Origin: Rotaria socialis
Lineage: Eukaryota > Rotifera > Eurotatoria > Philodinida > Philodinidae
NCBI GenBank assembly: GCA_905331475.1
Contig: CAJNYU010000180.1
Location: forward strand, 1-64,000
DNA: 64,000 nucleotides
Reading direction: 5' to 3'
Shown here: piece after piece, positions 34,746 to 49,042 of the stretch
Numbering within the stretch: the first letter of the stretch is position 1
Layout of the letters: the number at the start of each line of letters is the position of its first letter
The notes under the pieces: model-generated
Database searches by the model: none
What the model saw: the letters and a program-made list of their open reading frames with translations, nothing else
What the model was told of the DNA's origin: nothing
Translations under genes and position numbers: made by a program

Positions 34746-37700
34746 ATGGATTTTCAACAAATGTCAGAGTGTTTTCGAAATATGAATTTTTTGAATGATA
34801 AATTCACCGATACACGAATTCCATCTGCATTAAGCAATGAAGAAAATAAATTATTAGAAGAAAGTGTTGAAACTAAAATGAAAGATCTATCATCGTTACA
34901 GTTAGATATCGTTGAAAACATGGATCGAATTCAAATGATTGATGATCATCAAAAATTAGTTCAAGATGAACTTGCAACTATACAGGTTATTTTAAGTAGT
35001 GAGAGTCAGAAATTCGAGAAACATCGATTTTAATTTATTTGAAGAAGTGTTTCTAGTGTTGATAACCCAATTAGGTGTAAAATAAATTGTTCATACAATT
35101 CCTGTGAGATAAAGACAGTTCAAAATGGTCTAACTATTCCGAATAATCAATGGGAGATCGTTTTATTCTACCTATTTTCTTGCACTTAATCCCCCGGGTA
35201 TACACCAAGGTAATTCTATATTAGGAGCGTCTGAAACATCTGTGACGAGAGGAAATGTCTATACTGATACGTCAACAGCCATTTTAAATTGGGCGGTCTA
35301 TTCAAACATAGCGGGAAATGTTCCTAAAGAAAATTTCCACTAGCCTCGCATTACTGATATCTAATCGTTGATTCTATTTTACTGATAATACTCTTAATAG
35401 AGATTACTAGCAGCACGTCGAAGAGAAGAAACAACTGAACAAACACATATAGATCTTGATACCGTAGAAATACAGCGTACCGAACGATTAATAATAGCAA
35501 TGGACAATCATTTGATGCAAGTTCGAAAACGACAAACAAATTTTGAGGTAAATCTTATATATCAAAAAGCGTTTTTTGTGTTGTACTCTTTAATATAAAA
35601 ATTACTATTAGATAGAAATAAATGAAATGTATATGCAAATAGACAAAATAAATGATGAAACATTAAATGAAAAGGATACATTAGAAACGTACGTCGATTT
35701 TATGAAGAAAAATGATGATGATACTTTTTGTTTAATGAAATATACACTGCAAGATAATATTCGTATAAAAGTAAAAATAAAATTATAGTGTTCAGTATTT
35801 TCAATTTATTTAAAGGAATTAACAGCCCAATTGGAGCAATATTCCGGAAAATCCATTAAACTAAAACGTGTTACTGAAGAAGGACGACTTGAATACTATA
35901 GTTTTCAAGTTGAATTAGACAAAATAGCTGATACATTTCGTCGTTCCTATGCGCACCGCCAACAACTTATTCAACGATGGGAAACAATGCTTGTACAAAT
36001 GCAACGAAAAGATTATGATATAGACAAATTGGCGATGGTAAATATATCATAGATCATCGATTCGAGATTTTCAATAAAATTTTGTTGTAGAAATTTGTTC
36101 AAACCAAAGTTCAAGCACGTGCTAAAGAACAAGAATTAAGCGAACAAAAACTATTCTATGAACGTGAACAAAAAGATAATATTGTTACTGAAAAGTTGAT
36201 TGATTTAGCCAATAGAAAACTTATAAAATTAAAAGCTAAACAAACGAGAAGTAAAGTAAAACAAGAACAGTTACAAGCAGATGTAAGATGATATCAAAAA
36301 TGTCTCTAGAGAATATTCTCATTTTTCCTGAAGGAATATGATGTTGATGTCTCTGATAACAATGTTTTCATACTCAAGCAAACAATCATATGAGCTCTAT
36401 GAATATCACTAAAAGGCAACAAATTAGATCCACACGTCGTAGAAACCTTTTGAAACAACTCGGCATTTTGTTTCTGCTAAGCAAAATAATTAGTTTGACA
36501 CATCATTAGCTCAATTGCTTATATATTAGAATAGTCTGAATTGAAAAAGCTCCTAGACCACTCGAGTTCTATAGAAAATGAGAATAAATATCATTACACT
36601 CAAAAACCTTTAGACTCGATCATATCGCCATTGGTCTTTTAAAGACGAAAAAGAGACACGCAGAACTAACTCTTCATTAAATCTAATAAATATCCTCGCT
36701 CGCTTTACACACAAAGAGCTGATGTTCAGGCTATTCAAAATTTTGCTCTTAGGTTTTTTCATTGAAAACTGTTCTTGTCAATACGCAAAATGAATTCCAA
36801 CGTGAGCATACATCTATCAATGAAATAAAAGTCAACATCAGAATAAAACAACAAGCGTAATATTTCAAGTCAATTCAACACTATTTGCTCATTCTTTTAA
36901 TTTCTAGACTTGAAAAACTTAAAAAACGTCATGAACAAATGCTAGATCGAAAATATTCTATTCTTAATGAAAAGTTTTCAACCGATGAAAAATTAGTTAA
37001 ATTTGAAAAACTAATGGAAAGCGAACAAAAATATCAAACTAATCTAAATGATCAATACAAAAAATTATCGGAAATATCGTTTCAATCAAATAATAAATTA
37101 TTATTCATACGTAAACATGAAAAACAATATGAAATCGATATTCAAGCATATCAAAATCAAATACATAATATGAAAAATCTAATAAATCAATTAGATCAAC
37201 AATTATTAAAACAACAAGAATTAATTTATCATCAAGATTTTATTAAGCAAACAGTTGATCGTCGTCTTAATCGGTTATTGGGTGAAAAAACCAATGAAAA
37301 AAACTCGGAAATCGATCTTAAAATTCGCGAATTACAAAATGAAAATAATAAGAAAAAATATGAATACGATCAATTACAAAATCAAATTAAAATTCTAAAT
37401 GAAGAATTACGAATAGTCAAACGTGATTTCGATCAATTAATGATAGAAAAAAATGATTTGAGTGAAAAGTTTCTTCAATTTGACCTGTATACTACTTTAA
37501 GTGATAAGTTAATCAAAAAATTAAATGATGAAAAAGAGGTTTTATTTTATTTTCAAAAGAAAAAAATGTATCATTTCTATTGATCTAGGATTATCTAGTT
37601 GAAGAAAATCTTCTTCATATTGAATTAAAACGATTGAAAAATATTCTATTTGATTCAAGTGAAATAAATTTGACCTTAGAACAACAAAAAATTGAATTAC

Positions 37701-39823
37701 ACAAGGTATTTGACTCTTCGATAGCAAAAGCATTAAAACGATGTATTTTCAAAATTATTAATTGGAATTGAAGTTTACTAGTTTTTCAGAGACAGAAAGG
37801 CGTTTCCGAGCATTCTGCGAAAAAAAAAATTAGTAGCTTGAATAGTTTACTTTTGCGTGTATTTTAAATTCTCTCAATGCGCTAGGTGGTTTTTGCTTAT
37901 AGTTCGACACATAGCGAAAACTTGATTTTAACGTGAGCTCGCAATAAATCAGATGTGTAAGCTATGAAAATTTGAGGATGTCGCTCGAATGAAGATTAAA
38001 AATGAGAAAAGATTTCGTGATATCATACAAATAAACTTTCGAATAGTTTAGTTTAGCTCGTTGTTCGAAGCACGGAAGCTAGTGCGATTGATAACTGTCA
38101 ACACTCAGGAAACAAAAAATCTTTTGTTCATCTAGTTTAGTAAAGTATACGGGAAAAGATTGTAATTATTTGATTGAACGTGACTCGATAGTTTTTTTAG
38201 GTTAGACGCGATTGTAAATATGGCACTTTTTGTTTTTCATCACGTACTTCGATTGCAGATTTGATAAGAGCATCTAATTTTCGTTGCTGTCTTCTTACAA
38301 TAGATACGAATCTGCAGACCCAAGCGCTTGTTCATCAAAATCGAATCAGAAGAAAAGCTGTTTTGTTGTCGTCAGAGGCAATGCGTGGATGTATGCTCTA
38401 AAAAGATATGGACAAGACCGATGAGAACGAAAAGCGATGAAACTAAATATAAAATCTATTGATATATCTGTAAAATCGTTGTGATATAGATTTTGTGTTG
38501 TCATTAGTGTGAGACGCTATCGACTCTGTACGCTATTTCGAGTTGAAGTTAAATTTTTGCTGAAAAACTTTTGCTTTTAGGCGATTAAAGAACGCCGCAT
38601 AGAAGTACAAACAAATAGCGTTTTGTTTCGCATGCGCTTCAATGATGAACGAACTAAGAGAGATAGTATCTCAACTGAACTTGCTTTGCGTATAACTAAA
38701 GTAGCTAAATTAAAGCAACGATATGAAGTTTATGCTATAACGTTAAATACAGACACATCCAATGAAGACAATGCTTTAGCACAAGCTCAATATGTTATTA
38801 AGGTATATGTTTTTCTTTGCTTTCTTGATAATTGTCAATAGATTTTGTCTTTTTATTCAGTATAGTCTGCACAAAGCAAAGAAGATTTATTACAACAAGG
38901 TGATCAATTAGAAGCACTTATTATTAAAGCTGAAACAGAATTACGTGCTCTTGAAAATACAGTACAAATTTTAAAATGGAATAATACCGATGTGAAAAAT
39001 AACTTTGAAAAATTGAATGAATCTAGTAATTATATAGATGTCAGCGATTAATTCCTGTTCTATTTTTATCATTCATAGGCCCAGAAATAAATGAAATGAA
39101 AGAACTTGAAGAACATTTACGTGCTGTGACAGAACAAGTTAAAACTCGCCGAAAATTACTAAAACATTTTAGTGAATATCGTGATTCAGTAAGATATAGC
39201 TTGAGAAAGAAACTATCGAAAATCTATGTTTTCAAACATAATTCATTCATTTATATTGAAACCAGATAGCTCATACTGATTTGGCGGTGTTTGAAGAAGA
39301 AATAGAACGAACCAAAATAGATATTAAAAAGAAACATCAGATAGAAATCAAACTTCAAGATGAACTTCAAGAATATCTTGTTAAAATTAATCGTGCTGAT
39401 CAAAATGTTCGTAGCGAAGAAAGTTAAAATCATGTTTCTTTTGTAATCAATTCGATTTTTGAATCTTAGATCAAACGTTTACAACAAACTATTCGACGAC
39501 AACAAGATATTATACAATATGAACTTGATATTGATGTTCGCTTACAAAATGAGACTTATAAAAAAATTGAACAACAACTTCTATCTCTATGCTTGACTAT
39601 AAACGATGAAAGTCTCGATGATATTGTTGAAAAACTATCCACTGATCAATCTTTTAAAATTGCCATCAAACCATCACTGACACCACCGAAAAAACAACAC
39701 GATAGGCCTGAAAAAAAATCTACATCATCATTATCTAATATAAATATTGTAAATATTTCTATTGATAATAATTCAAGATCAACGACAAGCCAATCAACAA
39801 GATCATCAACGAAGAATCGATAA
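34746..39823 (+). CDS. CCDC39: Coiled-coil axonemal ruler protein CCDC39
   Basis: Thirteen exons: 34746-34985, 35401-35547, 35612-35770, 35816-36037, 36091-36282, 36753-36856, 36908-37538, 37589-37705, 38581-38802, 38866-39025, 39079-39188, 39266-39422, 39470-39823. The product is about 937 residues, almost all coiled coil; vertebrate CCDC39 has about 940. Diagnostic matches are NEENKLLEE near the start, QQELIYHQDF followed by VDRRLNRLLGE, DSISTELALRITKVAKLKQR, and AQYVIK, then a Ser-rich tail. CCDC39 with CCDC40 forms the 96-nm ruler of motile cilia that sets radial spokes and inner dynein arms; the wheel organ and flame cells of a rotifer would need it. One junction does not keep frame: exon 12 ends one base too long (GAAGAAA before GTTAAA), so there is a one-base indel or an unusual splice there. 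Confidence 0.92.
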
Positions 39824-40815
39824 AATATTTGATGAAACATTTTTCATATTATTTTTCTCTCGTGTTCAATTAAACAAATATTTACAATAATTTCCCATGC
39901 TAAACATTTGTTTCATGTTTGTCTGTATCCCATAAAAATCATAATTTTGAATGTAAGTGATCTAAAAATGCATATGATTACATACTATTATCAATAGAAT
40001 TATTAATTCAGTTGAAAACGCTACCTGTTCAGGTAGGGCTCTATGCAGCATAATGACAAATAGACACTTTTAAACAATTGAACTCAAGATTTCCCATGTT
40101 TGGTTGGGTGTGCACTCCTGAATATAGATTCGCGTCATAAGAAAACAATACAAAAGCGAACTGCATAAGGTAACGAGTAATATGCTCGGAGCTATATGAG
40201 CACTAATGGAAGAAAATATTTTTCAGCCCTCTAACGAGCGTATAGGAGGGGTGAAGAGAATCAATTCAATTATGCACTACTCTTAAGAGCTATGCAAAGC
40301 TAATTCTCACCGGGTGTCTTATGAATTGATCATTGGCTAGAAAATAGTCTCATAGACAATTTTATTTTTAATCATAATCGTTCCGAATACTTCAAGAGAG
40401 TTTGTTTTTATTTGTACACATACATTTATTGGATGTCATAAGAATTCAAAGAGCTAAAGCTCACGTTTTGTTTTGAAGAAATACAAACCAATTATGCCTG
40501 AAACAATAGAATTTGATACGATGATTGACATAAAACACTATGTCAATAATTGTCAAACGTTATCAAGTTTTCAAAACTACATTAAATCTAGAATGGTATA
40601 ATAATAGCAACGAAGAAATATCAAATTCGAATTTTAATTTGTTTTTTCGTGCTCCCAAAAGTAAAAAACTAACAAGAAGAAATCTGTCTAAAGTAACAGC
40701 GATAAAAAAAAAGCTTCTTTTTATCTTCTTAATTACATTTTATTGATAGAATAAAATAGCATACCCAAATAACATATAATTCAAGATTAAAATCTGACTT
40801 AGACAAGAAAAAGTA
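39824..40815. other. Convergent intergenic DNA
   Basis: Holds the 3' ends of CCDC39 and the fucosyltransferase. A 35-codon frame at about 40495-40602 ends at a GTATAA donor-like site, but no partner exon fits; nothing else seen. Confidence 0.45.
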
Positions 40816-40821
40816 TTTATT
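40816..40821 (-). terminator. Poly(A) signal of the fucosyltransferase gene
   Basis: Minus-strand AATAAA only 5 bp beyond the stop codon. Confidence 0.5.
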
Positions 40822-40826
40822 TTCAT

Positions 40827-43323
40827 TCAACATTTCTCTAAAAACCAATCATTAATATTTTCGTACCAAATACGTTGTTTATTTGTATTTAAACGATAGC
40901 ATAATTCACAGAATCGATATGGATCAACATCTTTGGCTTGATAATAGGCATCATAATAACGCCTCCATGCATGATATTTACCATATAGTGTTCGATTTGT
41001 AGCAATCAAATTTAATGCTACGCTCAGTTCTTTATCGGAGGCATAATCATCAACATGAACAAATGAATTGGGTGGAGCAACACGTGCAAAACTTTTTTGT
41101 TCGGGCCCACTTACAATTGGTATAGCACCTACAGAAAGTGTACGCCAGAATTTTTCTGTTATATAATCTGTACATGACTGAGATTCAAAAGCAAGATAAA
41201 ATTTCGATGTTGATAAATAAACGTGTTCACAATTCGATTCGCGACCACATTGAATCGAAGAGTGAACATTTGCATTTAAAGAATATGACTGGGTCGATGA
41301 AATACATTTACCAAAGGCTACTATTGGATAATGTTGGCGTAATGATTGAAATTTTGCAAGACGCTTTTTTGGTTTACAATTGGACACAAACCTAAATAGA
41401 AAAAGAAATGTTGAATTCATTTGGGATCAGGAAATTTAATTGAGAAGCAGAATCAAACCATGTCTACTGAGCTGAATAGTAATTTCATCAATTTTAAAGT
41501 AATACAAATCACAGTGGGTTAGAATGTTTGTTTTCTTGTGATTAATTTGTTCTGAATATCTTCCGATTGAACAAATTCAATGAGTAGCGATTCAGATTTT
41601 TCGAATAGCGCTCGTGTTGTATTGTATAACTCTATACTATGGTTTCCGCCAATCATTTAATTAGTATTTTTACATGAAGAACAAGAGAGAATTTTCACAA
41701 AGATGTTTGATGTGCGACATGAATAAATTAAACATAATTTGTTGTTTAGATCGGATCATCAGTGTTGCTCACTATTGACAAGAAACTAATCGTGATAGCA
41801 AACGATGAAGCAAGTAGCGAAGAGGTGAGCGAAAATCAATAGAATTGATGACGTGTAAAGTCGCAAGTCTGCACAATTATTTTTGGCAATCAATTCTTCT
41901 GATAGCATGAATAGGAAACTTACTGCTCAAATATTTTGAATCTAAAGCAAAATGCTTCTGTCAGCCAATGGAAATGTTAAAATACTAAATTAAATCTCAA
42001 TTTTAGAACATGTTACTAAAATTGAATAAATTTTGAATGGCAAAACTTTTAAATCAAATTTCATTTCGAAAAACATTGCAGCTATGATAATAAATATAGA
42101 CTGTGCGGCTCGTAGTGTACCAACTATTGCTTTATCTGACTTTTACACAATGATAGATGTTCTAGTTCTGTAATCTTCTTCCATGCAATGTGCACTTTCT
42201 TCATATGATTGAACTCTTTAACTCATAGTAATTCTATCCACCAGTCTATTTCGTTAAAGAAACTTTTTTTTATAAATTGCACGAGCAAAATATAGTTTGA
42301 TCTCTCTAAGCAAAGAAATGATTTTGTTCCTTGGCAGAAATAATCATTAGTTAATGAAGACGTTTAGCTGAAATTTCTCAGGATGTTTGTCTGTCGATAA
42401 GCTTTTACACAACAACTAATTAATTGGCTATTAAGAAAAACAACTGATGGTGTGAGCTTCATCTTAGACCACATCTTCTAGTTATGTTTTCTTAAAATTT
42501 TACCAGACTGCTTGATTATATCTTTTCTTGAATTCTTTATCAATCCATGAACTTAATTTTTCCATTGGCCATGGATTTTCTTTAACAACTGTAATACCAT
42601 AAGCAGCTAAAGATGCTTCAGCACTAGTTCGATATGTTATTGTCCAATTGAATTTATATTTATTAATTGCCGCTGTATTTTCATTCGGTTCATCATGCCA
42701 TAAAAGCCATATTTGTTCGGAATTTCTAGTCATTTCTGTGAGTTGCTTGAAATCTAAATCTCGTTTGTGCATTAAAAGTACATCAGCATCTTCTTCGTGC
42801 TTTTCATCACATGTATAATCACTAGCACAGCAAATAAAAGATGATTCATCTTCGATATTTGTTCAGCTTACCAATTTTTGTAAGGACACGTTTTGCCAAA
42901 GATTTGTTCTTTTGAATGGGAACAAAATCGTGGACGTTGAAAGACATGTGTAAATTCAAGTATTAAATAAGATTTCGATGGAAATTTGTTATTCGTCAAC
43001 GGTAAAACCACTTTTTCTTTTCTATCAATTGCTTTCGCATCGTCAATTAGTTTTAATTCTTCTTTTCTTGCAAAATAATATGAAATACTTTTGTTAAGAT
43101 CTTTTGGATTTAAAACATCAATTGGATAAATAACATCAATAAATGAAAATTCAACATTATCGTTATGTTCAATCGATGAAAATGCGAACGAATTCAATTT
43201 CGCTTTATTCAATAACACGATGCTTACAAAAAAACAAAATACCAATAAAGTCCATTTAAACTGAAGTAAATAATTTCGATAAGGAAGACTTCGTGATCGT
43301 CTTGTATGAATACGTTTCTCCAT
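40827..43323 (-). CDS. Alpha-1,3-fucosyltransferase (GT10)
   Basis: Three exons, 43323-42872, 42821-42504 and 41391-40827, join in frame to 444 residues. A short basic cytoplasmic tail (RIHTRRSRSLPYR) is followed by a membrane anchor at about residues 22-41 and a stem, the type II layout of Golgi glycosyltransferases. The catalytic domain carries the GT10 signature at 321-340: FYLAFES, then DYITEKFWR, followed by GAIPIVSGP; donor GDP-fucose binding is expected there. The first half holds IWLLWHDEP and ENPWPMEK, near the acceptor-side region. It should add fucose in alpha-1,3 (or 1,4) linkage to GlcNAc on surface or secreted glycans, like the FUT/Lewis-type enzymes; exact acceptor unknown. Intron 2 is unusually long (1112 bp) and held no gene that I could see. 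Confidence 0.92.
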
Positions 43324-43545
43324 TCTTCTGTTCGGTGGTATACTTTATTTTTACATAGATGTTAATGTGCGACCGTAAAATTTAATCCAACAGAATAAAT
43401 ACTCGACATAGAGAAAGCTTATTGTTCTGAAGAAGTACGACTAAACAAAGAAAAACAAATTGCATGATAAATATAGATTTAAAATTCAAGGATTTTCATG
43501 AAGTAAGAGTCATATATAAACTCTTTGAAGACTTTGTTTTACTGA

Positions 43546-43579
<34 letters not shown>

Positions 43580-46500
43580 GAAGGGTGATCATATTTGATA
43601 ATTCAATTTCAAGATGCATACTCTCCACTATTTATTTTTCGTCGAAAAAAATTGCAAGTGTTTAACGATGACAAATATCTTCCTTAAGATAAATGCTGAA
43701 AATAATTCTTATATAGTTTTCTGCCGCTCGAATTCAAGAAGACGAGAATTTCTTAGATCACATTTTAATTCTCTAATTTATAAAGCTACTTCTATAATAA
43801 AATATGCGCGATAATACTTACAAAAGTGACTTTTACATATTCGAAAAATATGCAAGAATCTTTTTGTTAATATCTTGTTATGCAGAATGTACATCGAAAA
43901 TATTCTTTCTAGATATTTTCCAGATGTGCAACTTATATTATTGTGTCTTAACGTAATTTTCATCATGAAAGTAGATGGTTTATCAACAACTGTAAAAACC
44001 TTCAAACACAACAAATGATTCAAGTATTTTAACGCACTATCAGGATGACTTATCTGTAACTTGAGGTTTAATAGTGAAATTCTATTCAAGAAATTATGAA
44101 AGCTTTATCTACTTCAAAAAGCCAAAGCACTAGAAGACTTGCGAATAGACTCAACGATAGATTTCTGTATGATCATGCAAAAGTGAGAACATAAATAAAA
44201 ACGTGGGATGTATGAAATACATGCTGTAATCCAAAGCAAAGAAAAATTCCTGGCAATATCGCATTCTTCATCTGCGAGATTTATTTTTCTTTGGCAAGCT
44301 ATTACAAAGCATTTTCATCGTGAGTCGATCATATGCATTATTTGTTTATCTAATTAAAATGAAAATAACGTTGTAGCTTAACAAAGAAAAATAAATACAG
44401 CTAGTATGATTAACATATATGCAATAATTTATAGATGTTCTAATGCATAGGAAAAACGCCCAGCATTAATATTATTTTTCTTATCATGCTTGACTACAAT
44501 TTAATAGAAAGCTGTGATTATGTTATTATATAAACTATGGAAAACGTTTTAAATTTAAGAATGATATTTACTACGATGCGATATCTCGAACGATTTCTCT
44601 ATTGGAAGATTGATTTCTTTAATATAGTGGCTAAAAGATCGTTGAACTGTGCTCAACGCCTGAAATGTTCCGACTCCTTAAACAATTCAATAGTTAAATT
44701 ATAATATACAGTCGAAAAAGTAACTTCAGTAGCTATAGTGGGAGACGGTTACTTGCTCGCGCTGCTACTCATAGCGAGCAAGTGTATATACGAGCAACTG
44801 ACCTAGACTCGCTATAGCAGATGAAGTGTAGCTTAATGCGGATTACTCATGGAGATTTAGCTTTCTAAGGAATCTTAAGTGTGATATAGCAGATGAAGTG
44901 TAGTTCAATGCGGATTACTCACGGGGATTTAGCTTTCTAAAGAATTTTAAGAGTGATAGTAAACGTATTCTACTTCGAAGACATTCTTTCTAGCTTTCAT
45001 TCTAGAGAAATCACAGTGAATCATCGAATAATCATAATAGTAATAAAACTTTTGTAGAGATAAATTTGTTTCCACATTTTTTTTTTTATAAAAGAGGAAT
45101 ATGTAAGATTTATTTTCAACGCCTATTAAACGAGAAAAAATGTCCTTGTCGCACTCTGAATATCTACAATGTAATCTGAGACAATCGAAGGTAAACTACA
45201 ACAATCAAACATTTAGAGGTATTCTCTACAAACTGATAAGATTCAAGTATATTTTGGACAATTGAGTCTGTGTAAAATAATCGTAGCATTTGTATATGAA
45301 CTCTAGCAATTATTCTAAATTGTACAATTATCAATTGAACTACATATAACAATTCTATACGAAGCACTCAAGATTTCGATTATATTCTCGCACTTTGTCA
45401 CAACATCAGAATCTTTTTAAAAAGAAATAGGAATAAAAGCAAACATTATTCATTTAAGTAAAATATAACACCGTAAGAAAGTACATTTTTCGAATGGATG
45501 AAGAGCATCAATGATATTCTATCCAAGCACACGTCATTTATAACTTGATACTATCAAAATAACGATAGACAAAAGAAACACGATGAAATGATACACGTAT
45601 TAATGCAAAGAAGAGTTGTCCAGAAAGAGAAACAACAGAAAAAGATATTCACGGCGCATTATCGGTATTTCTGGACATTACTTTTCATCAGCACGTACCA
45701 CTTGTAGCCTGTTTTTTTTTCTTAGTAACTCGTGCAAAGCGCCATGTAGAAAATTATGAATAATTTCAATCAATTTTGAAAAATATACTTTCTTTGGCAT
45801 CGGATTCATAATTTCATTTCCTACAACTAACTCTATTTAGTACGAGTCTTTTATTATATACAGAAATCTTATTTGATTATTACACTACAAATAGATAAGT
45901 ATATAACGAAGCTGTTTATAAGGATTAGTGTATTCTAGTACTCTGAAGAAAAACTTGGCAAATTGTTGTTATTATCATCGCTAGCAAATTTGCTTAACTC
46001 TTAAAAAAAGCTATACGTTTACAGCTTTTCTATTAGAATAGGAAAAATAATATGGTAATGAAAAATCCGGCCAATCAATCAATAAAAACTTTGTTCATCA
46101 TTTTTTGAAGTAAATTCCGTATGAAAAAGAAATAATCACGTGCATAGATCAATAGGTTATTGTTGCGTTATTTTTCTTTTTAAGCGAAAAAACATTTTCT
46201 GCAGTATTTTTGAATAAATGAGTAGTACATTTGATCTTGTCGAAACTGCGACTTATATACGCTTAGATAAAATGAAATTGGAAAAAATAATCCTTGTTTT
46301 TGTCGTTCTATATAGGTAAAGTAAACGACGAAAGTACATACCAATCAATTGCAAACGATAAAAAAGTTGAGCCTCAACCACGACGGCCAATATATTTTTT
46401 TGTTTGCTTTGCTGCATCTGCTATGGCATTTTTTTTCCTTTCTTTCACATAAGATTTTTAGTCGTTCGTGGTGAACTAAGTATTTTTCTTTTTCATTCAA

Positions 46501-46904
46501 TCAATGCCATAACTGACGCAGGCATTTTTACTCTTGTTCTGCTAGTTTATATTACTTTTCTTTTTCTTTTTCTTTTCTTCTGTAGATGATTATTCAACTA
46601 GTCACGTCGGATATGAGAATCAAATAGCAGTTTTTTCTTCATCCTACTGATTGCACACGTATATGACAGCGGTTAGACTCTCATTTACAAACCGCCAATG
46701 AAATAAATTATACAAAATACGACATTTTTTTTTTGTTTTTTTTTGCAATAAAATATGAATAAAAAAACAAATCGCAAGCAATGGCTTTTTATATGGGAGC
46801 CTGTTAAAATATTTGTTTAGAAAACAGATAATCAGACACGGATGTTCTGCACTGCACATATGTATATATATAAAAAGCAATAATGTATTGTTCATATGAT
46901 GAGA
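43324..46904. other. Intergenic DNA, mostly featureless
   Basis: About 3.6 kb with an (AT)n run near 43548-43575 and a hairpin plus tandem duplication at 44752-44957. Near 46218-46640 there are open stretches (for example STYQSIANDKKVEPQPRRP leading into a hydrophobic segment and a stop) bordered by acceptor-like sites, which may be exons of a small tail-anchored membrane protein; the frames did not join cleanly, so no gene is called. Confidence 0.4.
44752..44957. repeat. Hairpin followed by a 72-bp tandem duplication
   Basis: CTTGCTCGC (44752-44760) and GCGAGCAAG (44774-44782) form a 9-bp stem with a 13-nt loop. Two tandem units follow at about 44814-44885 and 44886-44957, each holding ATAGCAGATGAAGTGTAG and GCGGATTACTCA, with about 10% difference. 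Confidence 0.65.
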
Positions 46905-49042
46905 TTAGTTTGTTCCTTGAGTTTTTTTATCATTTTGCTTTGATTTATTATGGATGTGGGTGTTTTTCGATGCACCTGTATCTTCATCTTCTGTATCACT
47001 TTTACCACCATGACTACTGGGCAGCATGAAGGGCGATTGTGATCGATGAAGTAAATGTAAAACACCTGTCTTTTCGAATAAACCGATGAAGCTGTGTATA
47101 TATTCTTTGCTTCGATCTTCCCAACGTTCCATGAATGTTTTTGATTCTTCTTCATATGTACGAAATTTGGATTTCACTGTATCAATTTTTGATTGAAATT
47201 CTAATTGATTCTTTTTTAGAAAACCAACATTTAAATCTTGTGCAGAATAACCACGAGCTAAATTCCGTCTAACATACATATCATAGTCACGAACAAGACG
47301 GCAGATAATATCGGATGTTGATACACCATCTGTACGTTGAGTTGCAACAAACATACCACGCGCCTAAACAAACACATTTACGTTTATTATCATTACTTAT
47401 ATAATCATCATTGAACAATAGTATAAATAGTACTAATGAAATCCTTTTTGCACACTACGGAAATGCAAGTATTAGAGTCTTGACGTTTATGTCAAATTAT
47501 TAGCTCAATGGAGTGACTAGTTAAAGTCGCGATATAGATTGATTCGATGGTTTCAAAACAAATTCCGATGATATCACATTCTTCAAATCAAGGACATTAC
47601 TAACGTAAGTTCAAGGGTAACTCCGTATGCCCTACTATAGGACAAATCTATTATCAGTCAGATAACTTCATTGTGAATCAATGAACTTTATACAACAAAT
47701 GTAATATTGCAAGTGACCCAATACGATCATCATATCATTATAAGACGAATTCCCACGAGTCATGCCATCAGAAAAATCCAGTTCGTGCAATTTATTTACA
47801 TAAGCGCCTGTTTTAGTAACAATGAAAACAAATTACTAAGAATTTCAAATCATATTAGAGATATCATGACACGCAAATAAGAAAAGAAACACAAATTGCT
47901 TTTAGCTCTCATTTCAAAAATGTTACTATTCTATGTATTAAATATTAAAATGGATTTGTTTTTACATCTAATTTGTATTTTATTTATAAGTGTTAGCAAA
48001 TAGTAGACAGTATTGTAATTAAATTCATCTTAAAGTATATGCCCCGAAGAGTATTACACAAATCACTGGGGGACATTTTTATTAATTACCGGAAGATATT
48101 TTAAACCTAGACACGAATGTTTTAGATTCATAAGATTACGCTGTTCAGAAAAACAAATGATTAAACGTCATGCAGAGAGATTAAAGTATGATTTGATAGT
48201 ATAAAATTTCGAAAAATAAAGTGTTTTTCGAAAAGATTATTGGCTTTAACTTTTGCCTATGTTACAAGAGCTTTTATGAATATTCTATTTATTTAAAAAA
48301 AAAGAAAAATATACCCGACTCATAGCAATTATCTCGCTTACTTTAATATGTTGATAAATATCGTCACTTCCTTCAGCTCCATATGGAATTTCATCATGTG
48401 CAACAAAATCAATTTTGTTGTGCGTTAAAAAGTCATCATCAAGTACCCATGGTGCATCAATAACAACTTCATCGACATAACGACAGTGACGAACACTTTC
48501 ATAACGTTCAGCTTCATCCATCACTGTTTTACCTTTTTTACTATGTGTTAAATCATCATTGCAAACACCAACGAGAAGATAAACATTTTTAAAAATATTT
48601 TTTGCTTGCATCAATTGTCGCGCATGACCAGCATGAAATAAATCATAAATTCCTAAATGAAACATTCATTTCGTTATATAGCTATTAGGAAATCGACAAA
48701 AATTTACTTACCATCTGCGTAGATGCGGACTTTTCTTGGTGCTGTACCGTTTTTGGCCATGTCTAAAGTAATTTGAGTTGAATAGTCACAATTTTCTCGT
48801 TCTTTAATTGCTTTTTCTTCATAAGATAGAGGTGCTGGGCCAATGTTTAGATCGACATCAATACCCATGTTTTTACTAAAGTGCATTGAACGCTTTTCAT
48901 TTGTTCCTGTACTTGCTTTTGATAATGTTGCTGACTCAAGTTTAGATGGAGCTTCATTTGTTGCCGGACTGTTATCGGCTGAGGCATCATGCCATTCATC
49001 TGCAGTTGAACCAGGTGTTGTTGGTAATGGCGTATTATCCAT
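46905..49042 (-). CDS. PCYT1: Choline-phosphate cytidylyltransferase
   Basis: Three exons, 49042-48712, 48652-48342 and 47363-46905, give 366 residues, the size of animal CCT-alpha. The enzyme makes CDP-choline from CTP and phosphocholine, the rate-limiting step of phosphatidylcholine synthesis. The cytidylyltransferase fold shows the HxGH motif as HAGH (117-120) within [16 protein letters not shown], then HCRYVDEVV, and the [11 protein letters not shown] signature at 224-234. The region after about residue 245 is the charged amphipathic membrane-binding segment (domain M), and the Ser/Lys-rich tail replaces the phosphorylation domain. Domain M normally switches the enzyme on at lipid-poor membranes. 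The N-terminal 75 residues are low-complexity, Ser/Thr/Ala-rich. Intron 2 is long (978 bp). Divergent to the CRMP gene. Confidence 0.95.

Noticed and set aside
40495-40602. 35-codon frame ending at a donor-like GTATAA
   Set aside because: The only downstream acceptors give an immediate stop; too short to support.
46218-46640. Possible small tail-anchored membrane protein on the plus strand
   Set aside because: Open stretches and acceptor-like sites exist, but no set of exons keeps one frame with canonical donors.
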